Assembly: GCF_016907715.1 (NCBI RefSeq)
Contig: NZ_JAFBCM010000001.1
Location: 6,634,001-6,698,000 of the forward strand
DNA length: 64,000 nucleotides
Reading direction: 5' to 3'
Origin: Tenggerimyces flavus
GTDB lineage: Bacteria; Actinomycetota; Actinomycetes; Propionibacteriales; Actinopolymorphaceae
Every line of letters begins with the position of its first letter. The stretch's first letter is position 1. This document shows positions 52,332-59,776 of the stretch, piece by piece. Under the pieces are notes generated by a model. That model saw nothing but the letters and a program-made list of their open reading frames with translations, made no database searches and was not told where the DNA came from. The translations under genes and the position numbers were made by a program.

Positions 52332-52456
52332 CGTCCGGCGGTGGGTTCGCCCCGGCCGGCCCTGCCCTGGGGCCAATGATCATGTTTACATGATCATTTG
52401 CCGCTTTACGTGGGGTGGACGCCAGGTAGAGCGGTCACTGGCCGGGTAAGGCGACC
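52332..52456. repeat. Dispersed palindromic repeat, copy 3
   Basis: 125-bp copy, reverse orientation to copy 1, with the same outer words (CGTCCGGCGGTGGGTTCG and GGTAAGGCGACC). Hairpin 52371-52402: arms GGCCAATGATCATG and CATGATCATTTGCC (one mismatch), loop TTTA. Next to it CCGCTTTACGTGG and CCAGGTAGAGCGG form a second imperfect inverted repeat. Lies between converging LacI (52320) and serine hydrolase (52477) genes. Confidence 0.75.
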
Positions 52457-52476
52457 ACGACGCTGAGCCGATGCGG

Positions 52477-53616
52477 TCAGGCCTCGTCGGCTCCCGCACG
52501 GAACGCACTCTCGCCGGGAACGGCGGTGAGGAGCAGGTCCGCTCCGGCCAGCTCGCTGCCGCGATCGGTCAGGACGAGTGGATCACCCTGCCAGTCGAGC
52601 CCGGCCAACGTTCGGTTCCTTGCACGGCCAGCGAACAAGGGAAAGGGCCACATCGACTCGGCTATGAGGAGCTCCACCTCGTTCCCCGAGCGGACCTCCA
52701 TGACCTCCTGGCCGTCCAGCCACCAGGAGCGAACGACCTCCCGGCGCTGCCAGCGCTCGACCGCTTCATCGCGAAGCACGCGGTGGTCCACAGCCGCGTT
52801 GGCGACCAGGACCGATGCGCCACGTCGCGGCCAGACGAGAACGCAGGTGGTGTGCCCGAGGATCGTCCCTGAACTCATGAGGGTCAGGTGGGCTCCCTCC
52901 CGGTGGATGCGAAGGCCGGCACCGAGTGCCCCGCCTGACCCATCGGCGACCGCGCATTCGAGGAGCAGCTCGATCATCTTCCCGGAAACCACGTCCGGTC
53001 GATGCCCAGCGAGGGCGGCAGCGAGCCCGACCAGGTCTCGCGTGGTCGACCGCAGGTCCCCCGCGGGCGCCGCAGCGCCCAGCACCCCGGGAGGTTCGTC
53101 GACTCCGCGCGAGAACGACGTCGCGTGCATGTCCAGCGGCGCCAGCACCTGGTGGAGCAAGAGGTCAGCGAAGGGCTGATCGACGAGTTGCTCCAGGCGA
53201 AGCGCCGCCAGTCCGTACGCGGCGTTGGAGTAGTGCCACGTCAACGGCGGCATCCACAGTGACGGCGTACGACTGAGAGCGGTCGTCAACTCGTCTCGGA
53301 AAGGTCCAGCCGAGAACCAATGGTCCGGTCGAAGCTCGAACGGGAGACGCGAGGTGTGGTTGAGCAGGGACCGCCAGGTGATACCCGACGACGGTGCGAT
53401 CGGATCGGACCAGCCCAACACGCCGTCCACCGCCAACCGTGCGACCACGAGCGCGGTCAAGGTCTTCGTCACCGACGCGATCGGGAAGCGATCGTCGAGT
53501 CCGATCGGCCCGCTCGCGTCGAGAATCGTGCCGTCGTCGCCAGCGTGGACGCGGGTGAGGGCCAGACGGTCATCGGCAAGGTCGTGGCTTCGGACGGAGT
53601 GCATGGTCAGGATCAT
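52477..53616 (-). CDS. Serine hydrolase (beta-lactamase/PBP class C family)
   Basis: 379 residues. The active-site motif SVTK at 48-51 (SxxK) and YSN at 129-131 (YxN) are present; a third-motif HTG/KTG equivalent is likely LGHTT. No signal peptide, so cytoplasmic, as for many esterase/aminopeptidase members of the family. It is divergent from the Dpp-type transporter at 53720 and may trim imported peptides or esters. ATG 53616 used; ATG 53604 is possible. Confidence 0.85.
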   Translation of the reverse strand: MILTMHSVRSHDLADDRLALTRVHAGDDGTILDASGPIGLDDRFPIASVTKTLTALVVARLAVDGVLGWSDPIAPSSGITWRSLLNHTSRLPFELRPDHWFSAGPFRDELTTALSRTPSLWMPPLTWHYSNAAYGLAALRLEQLVDQPFADLLLHQVLAPLDMHATSFSRGVDEPPGVLGAAAPAGDLRSTTRDLVGLAAALAGHRPDVVSGKMIELLLECAVADGSGGALGAGLRIHREGAHLTLMSSGTILGHTTCVLVWPRRGASVLVANAAVDHRVLRDEAVERWQRREVVRSWWLDGQEVMEVRSGNEVELLIAESMWPFPLFAGRARNRTLAGLDWQGDPLVLTDRGSELAGADLLLTAVPGESAFRAGADEA

Positions 53617-53719
53617 ACGAAGCTGACACCTCGTTGCGTAGCATACTTACGTACTTCGATGAATTTTTTGAACCAGAATCCATGGACGCTTCGTTATTTA
53701 ATGACGTAGATTCCGTGTC
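53617..53719. promoter_or_regulatory. AT-rich divergent promoter region
   Basis: 103-bp gap that is strikingly AT-rich for this genome (for example GAATTTTTTGAAC and GTTATTTAATGACG). It must contain the promoters of the serine hydrolase and the transporter operon; I could not place -35/-10 pairs with good spacing. It is a natural binding place for the RpiR-type regulator at 59752. Confidence 0.45.
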
Positions 53720-54826
53720 ATGCCGACCAACGGCGCGCAGACGGCCTCGCCAAGCGCACGGGACCGCGACCAAGGCGCCAGCCGCCGCGCCTCGGGGTTC
53801 GGGGTGGTTCGGCAGCTCGCCGCGTTCCTGGTGCGGGCCGTCCTCAGAACCGTCCTGATGCTCTGGTTGGTCGCCAGTGTCACGTTCCTGGCGATCCGGG
53901 CACTGCCCGGCAATCCGGTCGACGTCTGGGTCCAGGACATGCAGGGCACCGGAATGACCGCGGCCCAAGCCGAGAAGCAGGCAACGCGCCTGCTGAACAT
54001 CGACGTCAACGAATCGCTGTGGAGTCAGTACGTCAGCTACCTGAACAACCTGCTCCGGGGGGACCTGGGGCAATCGGTCATTCTCTCGCCCGGCACGCCC
54101 GTCAGCGAAATGATCGGCGACCGGCTCGGCTGGACGCTCTTCAGCGTCGGGTTCGCCCTCATCATCGGCTTCTTCATCGGGCTGTACCTGGGCGGCATCG
54201 CGGCCTACCGCCGCGGGAGCTGGCTCGACCGGGTCATCACGAACGGCAGCGCGCTGATGGATTCGATCCCACCGGTCCTCCTCGGGATCCTGCTCACGTT
54301 CTACCTGAGTGTCGTGTGGGATCTGGTGCCGGTTCAGAACCTTCGGGGCGCGTACTCGCCCGACGTGCAGCCCGGCCCCAACCTCGACTTCGTCCTGAGT
54401 GCCTTGGCCCACGTCATCGCGCCGGGCACGGTGTACATCCTCACCAGCGTCGGCGCATGGGCGCTGATCATGCGGAGCAGCGCCCTCAGCGTGCTGGGTG
54501 ACGACTACGTGAAGCAGGGGCGTGCTCGCGGATTGTCCGAACGGACGATTCGAGTGTCGTACGTGCAGCGCAACGCCCGGCTCCCCCTGGTGACGGGCTT
54601 CGCCATCAGCATGGGCTTCGTCGTTTCCGGGTCCGTCCTGGTCGAGGAGATCTTCGTCTATCCAGGTGTCGGCCAGCTCCTGGCCGACGCCCTTGCCCGA
54701 CGCGACTACACCGTCATGCAGGGCGTGGTCATCGCCACCACCATCACGGTCCTCATCGCGACCGCCGTCGCCGACGCTCTGTACGGCTGGCTCGACCCTC
54801 GAACCCGGATCGAGGTGAGCTCGTGA
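53720..54826 (+). CDS. Dpp/Opp-type ABC transporter permease (DppB-like)
   Basis: 368 residues, with about 35 extra charged residues before the first helix. Six helices. Typical pieces are VTFLAIRALPGNPVD near helix 1, and the C-terminal EEIFVYPGVGQLLADALARRDYTVMQG block of DppB/OppB proteins. It forms the membrane channel with the next permease for peptides, nickel or oligosaccharides. Its stop overlaps the next GTG (GTGA at 54823). Confidence 0.9.
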   Translation: MPTNGAQTASPSARDRDQGASRRASGFGVVRQLAAFLVRAVLRTVLMLWLVASVTFLAIRALPGNPVDVWVQDMQGTGMTAAQAEKQATRLLNIDVNESLWSQYVSYLNNLLRGDLGQSVILSPGTPVSEMIGDRLGWTLFSVGFALIIGFFIGLYLGGIAAYRRGSWLDRVITNGSALMDSIPPVLLGILLTFYLSVVWDLVPVQNLRGAYSPDVQPGPNLDFVLSALAHVIAPGTVYILTSVGAWALIMRSSALSVLGDDYVKQGRARGLSERTIRVSYVQRNARLPLVTGFAISMGFVVSGSVLVEEIFVYPGVGQLLADALARRDYTVMQGVVIATTITVLIATAVADALYGWLDPRTRIEVSS

Positions 54827-55743
54827 ACGATCTGGTGGATCGGCACACGGCGGGTCCGCCAGCCGACGGCAGTCCGGGCGATCACACCGCGGTTCCGAGG
54901 CGACGCCCGGTCCGCGGATGGATACGTCGCCTGGGGTTCGGCGGGACGTTCGGCGTCACCGGCCTGCTCGCACTGGTGCTCACGTGTGCCTACGGACGCT
55001 TCGGGTTGGAAGTCCCGTCCACCGACCTGAATGCGATCGCCCAGGCGCCCAGCGCGGATCACCCGATCGGCACTGACTTCGTCGGCCGCGACAATCTCGT
55101 CCTCCTGATCCGTGGCGGCTGGGACATGCTCGAGCTGGCGTTCGTCGCCGGCACCCTGATGTCGGCGATCGCCGTCGCCGTGGGCCTCCTCGGGGCGTTC
55201 GCAGGTGGCGTCGTCGACCGCGTCCTGGTGACCGTCACCGACGTCTGGCTGACGGTCCCGCGGTTCATCCTGCTACTCGTGATCGCAAGCCTGTTCCGTG
55301 TCGGATCGACAGTCGCGCTCGCCGTCCTCATCGCGCTGTTCGGCTGGCCCTACCTGGCGCGTCAGATCCGCTCTCAGGCGCTGTCGCTCCGCAGTCGTGA
55401 GTACGTGGAATCGGCACGTCTTCTCCAGCTTCGGACCGTCCACATCATGGTGCGATACCTGGTCCCCGCCGTGGCGCCGTTCGTCGTCATCGCGACGATC
55501 CAGGCCATGACCTCCGCGATCTATCAGCAAGTGGGCTTGGCGTTCTTCGGACTGGTACCGCTCGAGGACAACTGGGGCGTGCTGTTCAGCGTCGCGTACG
55601 GCCAGAACGCGCTCTATCTCCCCGCGGCCGCCTGGAGCATGCTCGCGCCCGTCGCGGCGATCTGCTTCCTCCAGTTCTGTCTCGTGCTCGCCTCGCGTTC
55701 GCTGGAGGAAGTCTTCGACCCGCGATTGAGGGGCGGTCGGTGA
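54823..55743 (+). CDS. Dpp/Opp-type ABC transporter permease (DppC-like)
   Basis: 306 residues. DppC features are the N-terminal helix, HPIGTDFVGRDNLVLLIRGG (family HPLGTDxxGRD) and the EAA loop SLRSREYVESARLLQLRTVHIMVRYLVP. The usual C-terminal FDPRL is present. Translationally coupled on both sides. Partner of the DppB-like permease. Confidence 0.9.
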   Translation: MNDLVDRHTAGPPADGSPGDHTAVPRRRPVRGWIRRLGFGGTFGVTGLLALVLTCAYGRFGLEVPSTDLNAIAQAPSADHPIGTDFVGRDNLVLLIRGGWDMLELAFVAGTLMSAIAVAVGLLGAFAGGVVDRVLVTVTDVWLTVPRFILLLVIASLFRVGSTVALAVLIALFGWPYLARQIRSQALSLRSREYVESARLLQLRTVHIMVRYLVPAVAPFVVIATIQAMTSAIYQQVGLAFFGLVPLEDNWGVLFSVAYGQNALYLPAAAWSMLAPVAAICFLQFCLVLASRSLEEVFDPRLRGGR

Positions 55744-56780
55744 TGACTGCGGACGCGATCGACACGACAGCACTCGGAGATCCGCCGACGTCTGTCGTTC
55801 TCGAGGTCGAGAGACTGACGGTGCGGTACCAAGAGGGGGACCGAACGGTCGAGGCGGTCACAGATCTGTCCCTCTCCCTCCGGCGAGGTCGCACGGTTGT
55901 CCTGATCGGAGAATCGGGTTGTGGCAAGACGACCGCCGCTCTCGCCATCCTGGGAATGCTCCCGCAGACGGCGACCATCCCTTCAGGTCGGATCAGGATC
56001 GACGCGGGTGGCAGATCGGTCGACATGCTCTCGGTCCCCGACGCGGAGCTGCGCTCCCTGCGTTGGAACCATGTCGCGTACGTACCGCAGAGCTCGATCA
56101 GTGCGTTCAACCCCATCCAACGCATCGGGCAGCACTTCCGACAGACCGCGGACGCCCATCGCATGGCACGAGGAGCCGCGGAGGCGAGAGCATCTGAACT
56201 GCTCGCCGCGGTCCACCTGGACCCGCACCGGGTGTGGCACTCGTACCCGCACGAGTTGAGCGGCGGCACCAGGCAGCGGGTTGCCATCGCGTTGGCGATG
56301 CTGCTCGACCCGGCCGTGATCATCCTTGACGAACCCACAACCGCGCTCGATGTGCTCACGCAGGATGCGGTGTTGCGGACCCTGCTCGAGCTCCAGGAGT
56401 CCACTGGCGTGAGCTATTTGGCGATCACCCACGACCTCGCCGTGGCAGCCGCCCTTGCGGACGACCTCGTCACCATGTACGCCGGCCGCGCCGTGGAGGT
56501 GGGCCAGGCGGCAGACGTGCTGGCCGAACCCCTTCACCCGTACACGCGCGGGCTCCTGCGGTCGATGCCGTCGGTCGATTCGCACGCCGCCGCCGAACCC
56601 ATCGGTGGATACCCGCCGAGCATGGCCAACCTGCCACCAGGGTGTGCGTTCCACCCGCGTTGCGCCCTCGCCGAGCAGAGCTGTCGAAGCGGACCGTCGC
56701 CAGACCTCGTCCGGTTCGCGGGCCGGTCGGTTGCCTGCCCGATCGTCGCCACCGCGCAGGGTCCAGGTGAAGGCCGATGA
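55743..56780 (+). CDS. ABC transporter ATP-binding protein (DppD-like)
   Basis: 345 residues from ATG 55743 (GTG 55740 also possible). Walker A GESGCGKTT at 56-64, the signature LSGGTRQRV, Walker B VIILDEPTTALD, and the C-terminal oligopeptide-transporter segment PPGCAFHPRCALAEQSC, whose cysteines bind an Fe-S cluster in some DppD proteins. One of two ATPases of the importer. Confidence 0.92.
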   Translation: MTADAIDTTALGDPPTSVVLEVERLTVRYQEGDRTVEAVTDLSLSLRRGRTVVLIGESGCGKTTAALAILGMLPQTATIPSGRIRIDAGGRSVDMLSVPDAELRSLRWNHVAYVPQSSISAFNPIQRIGQHFRQTADAHRMARGAAEARASELLAAVHLDPHRVWHSYPHELSGGTRQRVAIALAMLLDPAVIILDEPTTALDVLTQDAVLRTLLELQESTGVSYLAITHDLAVAAALADDLVTMYAGRAVEVGQAADVLAEPLHPYTRGLLRSMPSVDSHAAAEPIGGYPPSMANLPPGCAFHPRCALAEQSCRSGPSPDLVRFAGRSVACPIVATAQGPGEGR

Positions 56781-57628
56781 ACGGACTCGTCTTCCTTTCC
56801 GACATCTCCAAGGTGTACCGGAGTCGCCGACGGGAAGTGACGGCTGTCGACCGGGTGACCCTCGGTCTCGATCCTGGTCAGATCGTCTGCCTGGTAGGCG
56901 AATCCGGGTCTGGAAAGAGCACCATCGGTCGGATCGTCACCGGGTTGACCGACCCGACCGCTGGCGACCTGCGGTACGGCGGAGTGTCCGCGCGGTCGAT
57001 GTCGCGGCGCGAGTTGAAGGCCAGTCGACTCGCTGTCCAGCTGATCCATCAGGACCCCTATGCCTCGCTCAACCCCGGAATGACCGTCGGCGCGACGCTT
57101 GCCGCGCCGCTCAAACGACACGAGGGACTGTCCGGAACCGAGCTCTCGCGTCGAATCAGGACCCTGCTGGAGGACGTGGGGCTGACGCCATCAGGGCTCT
57201 TCGAACCCAAACTCCCCCACGAGCTGTCCGGCGGGCAACGGCAGCGGGTGGTCATCGCCCGGTCCCTGACTGTCGACCCCAAGGTGCTCGTCGCCGACGA
57301 GGCGCTCTCGATGTTGGACGTCTCGATCCGAGTGAGCGTTCTTCAGATGCTTCGCGGGCTTTGCGACGACCGCGAGCTTGCTGTCCTGTTCATCACGCAT
57401 GACCTCGCCGTCGCCCGCCAGTTCGGCGACGGCCACACCGTAGCGGTCATGCAGCAAGGGCGGATCGTCGAGCACCGCGACACCGCGACGCTCGTGGCGA
57501 ATCCGGAGCACGACTACACCAGAGATCTGCTCCGCGCCGCTCGACACGAAGGCCTGCGATCCAGGCACTCGCCGCACCCGCAGTCGGTACCCGCGACAAA
57601 CGCGCCGGCGATGCCGCCCGGACGTTAG
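56777..57628 (+). CDS. ABC transporter ATP-binding protein (DppF-like)
   Basis: 283 residues. Walker A GESGSGKST at 41-49, LSGGQRQRVVIARSL, Walker B KVLVADEALSMLDVS, and the switch His in FITHDLA. It has Ala at DEALS where most have DEPVS, a common DppF variant. It is shorter than DppF with the C-terminal cysteine segment. Overlaps DppD by 4 nt. Confidence 0.9.
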   Translation: MNGLVFLSDISKVYRSRRREVTAVDRVTLGLDPGQIVCLVGESGSGKSTIGRIVTGLTDPTAGDLRYGGVSARSMSRRELKASRLAVQLIHQDPYASLNPGMTVGATLAAPLKRHEGLSGTELSRRIRTLLEDVGLTPSGLFEPKLPHELSGGQRQRVVIARSLTVDPKVLVADEALSMLDVSIRVSVLQMLRGLCDDRELAVLFITHDLAVARQFGDGHTVAVMQQGRIVEHRDTATLVANPEHDYTRDLLRAARHEGLRSRHSPHPQSVPATNAPAMPPGR

Positions 57629-57702
57629 GCAGCGACTTCGACAGCTCAACCCTCCGCCGCATGAGGTGCGACGGTGCTCTACCCAAAATCTGAGGAGTAC
57701 CG

Positions 57703-59586
57703 ATGACCAGAACCAAGCTCCGGTCGGCCGTTCTCGGCCTCACCATGGTGGTCCTTTCTTCGTTGGCCGCCGCATGCGTCGGAGATGCGAACGGCAACAA
57801 CGACAAGGATTCGCCGAACAAAGAGGTGGGGACACTGGAGTTGGTCTCGGCTGAGCAACCGGCGCAACTGCCCGGAAAGGTAGCCGAAGGCACGAAGTTC
57901 GTCATCACCGTGAATCTCAAGGACGACATCGGATGGTCGGACGGTACGCCGCTCACCTCTCGCGACTTCGTCGGACTCTACGACGTGAAGTGGGCGCAGC
58001 AAGACCCCGTGTGGGAGTCGTTGACCGAGGTGCGGGCACCGACCGACACCACCCTGGTGTTCGAAACGCGTGAGCTGTCGCCCAACATCATGCAGCGGCT
58101 CGTGCGCTGGAATCAGCCGGCGTCCTCATCCCAGTACGGCGAAATCTACAAGGCGCTCGGAGAACTGCGGGCCAAGGGCACCGCTCCCGACAGCACAGAA
58201 GTGGCTTCGGTTCTCAAGAACCTGGACGGCCTCAAGCCCGAGAGCACCATCGCGTACGGGCCCTACGTTGTGGACCCCAGCGCGGTGACAGCGCAGCAAA
58301 TGACGATGGTGAAAAACGAACACGGCTACAACGCCGACAAGTTGGCCTTCGAACGAGTCGATGTCACCTGGGGATCAACCCAGCAGACGGTTCCCCTGCT
58401 GCTCCAGAACCAGCTGGACTACACGACGGACGCCTTCACACCGACCGACGTCCAGGCGCTCAGCGCGAACAAGAACATCGAGTTCATCCGCTCACCCCTC
58501 AGCACAGGAACCGGCATCTGGTTCAACGAGACCATCAAACCGTTCGGCGACAAGCGGTTCCGACAGGCGATCGCACTGATCATCGACAGGAAGCGAAACG
58601 CGAAGGTCGCGCTGGGAGATGCCGCCAAGCCTGTCGAGCACATGGTCGGGTTCAGCGACGTCTATGTCGCTGACTGGCTACCCGCGGAGGTCGTCAGCGA
58701 GCTCAACCCGTACGACCGGAACCTCGACGCGGCGGAGAGCCTGCTCACCGAGGTTGGGCTCACCAGGTCTGGGGATTCCTGGTCCTATGGCGGTGAGAAG
58801 TACGGGTTCGAGATCACCGCACCCTCCGACTTCCCCGACTTCCTCGCTTCCGCGAAGGACGTCAGCGCACAGTTGAACGAGTTCGGATTCGACACCCACG
58901 TGCGCGGCATCCCCGCAGCCAACCGTCCCGACACGATCAAGCAGGGACGGTACAAGGTCATGCTCGACTTCGGCATGGTCTCGACGCCGTCGCACCCTGC
59001 GAGCAGCCTCAACTGGAACATGGCCGAGGGGTACTTCGGCACCAACAATCCCGAGAGCACCGGCTCGAAGGGCCTCGCGTGGCCATGGCGCCAGACAGCA
59101 GCGGACGGAACCAAGGTCTACATCCCTGACCTCCTGGACGAAGCAGTCGAGGGCATGGACGTGGCGCCGCAGCGGAAGGCAGTCGAGACGCTGGCGCAGA
59201 TCTTCAACGACCAGCTCCCCGTCGTTCCGATCTTCGAGCGGTACACCACCGACCCGATCGCCCACGGTCCGCGGGTCACCGGCTGGTTGCCGAAGGACCA
59301 TCCGGTGTACAAGAACAACCAGGGCAGCGATCCGTACGTGTCGATCCAGCTCCTGGAGGGCGTCCTGAAGCCCGTCGAAGGTGGGGACGGCACGTTCCGA
59401 ACCAGCGCTCCCTACGCCCAGCCTCCCAACTTCTCCTGGAACTACTACGGGGCGAACAGCATGTTCTCCACCATGACGTCGCCGTCCTACGACATCGCCT
59501 TCCCACCGTTGTTCTGGTACTCGCAGGCCAAACGCGCCTATGTGCCAAGCGTGGGCAAGTCGTACTCGGTCGCCGAGGTCGGCTAG
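57703..59586 (+). CDS. Family 5 extracellular solute-binding lipoprotein, N-lobe shortened
   Basis: 627 residues with a lipobox LAAAC (Cys25), so lipid-anchored outside. The SBP-5 core starts only about 45 residues later at FVITVNLKDDIGWSDGTPLTSRDF, whereas normal family members have about 100 residues of N-terminal lobe first. The rest, including [20 protein letters not shown] and [16 protein letters not shown], is complete. It should deliver substrate to the DppBCDF-like importer. It closely resembles the C-terminal 575 residues of the protein at 59752-62304, which is encoded tail to tail. Confidence 0.87.
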   Translation: MTRTKLRSAVLGLTMVVLSSLAAACVGDANGNNDKDSPNKEVGTLELVSAEQPAQLPGKVAEGTKFVITVNLKDDIGWSDGTPLTSRDFVGLYDVKWAQQDPVWESLTEVRAPTDTTLVFETRELSPNIMQRLVRWNQPASSSQYGEIYKALGELRAKGTAPDSTEVASVLKNLDGLKPESTIAYGPYVVDPSAVTAQQMTMVKNEHGYNADKLAFERVDVTWGSTQQTVPLLLQNQLDYTTDAFTPTDVQALSANKNIEFIRSPLSTGTGIWFNETIKPFGDKRFRQAIALIIDRKRNAKVALGDAAKPVEHMVGFSDVYVADWLPAEVVSELNPYDRNLDAAESLLTEVGLTRSGDSWSYGGEKYGFEITAPSDFPDFLASAKDVSAQLNEFGFDTHVRGIPAANRPDTIKQGRYKVMLDFGMVSTPSHPASSLNWNMAEGYFGTNNPESTGSKGLAWPWRQTAADGTKVYIPDLLDEAVEGMDVAPQRKAVETLAQIFNDQLPVVPIFERYTTDPIAHGPRVTGWLPKDHPVYKNNQGSDPYVSIQLLEGVLKPVEGGDGTFRTSAPYAQPPNFSWNYYGANSMFSTMTSPSYDIAFPPLFWYSQAKRAYVPSVGKSYSVAEVG

Positions 59587-59674
59587 CCGGACGTGCCTGC
59601 CCTCCTGGGGAGACTTGGGATGGCGACGTCTCGAGTGATCTGGGGCGGAAGGCACTCCGTGGCTGAGACGTCTC

Positions 59675-59776
59675 GGTCGCCTTACCCGGCCAGTGGCCGC
59701 TCTACCTGGCGTCCACCCCACGTAAAGGGGCCAATGATCATGTAAACATGATCATTGGCCCCAGGGCGGGCCGGGG
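59675..59776. repeat. Dispersed palindromic repeat, copy 4
   Basis: The longest hairpin of the family: perfect 16-bp arms GGGGCCAATGATCATG (59727-59742) and its complement (59747-59762) around TAAA. The left flank repeats GGTCGCCTTACCCGGCCAGTGG and GCTCTACCTGGCGTCCACCCC of copies 1 and 3. It lies between converging genes; the right arm contains the TGA of the RpiR-SBP gene and the flank encodes its last residues (GPPWGQ). Confidence 0.8.
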
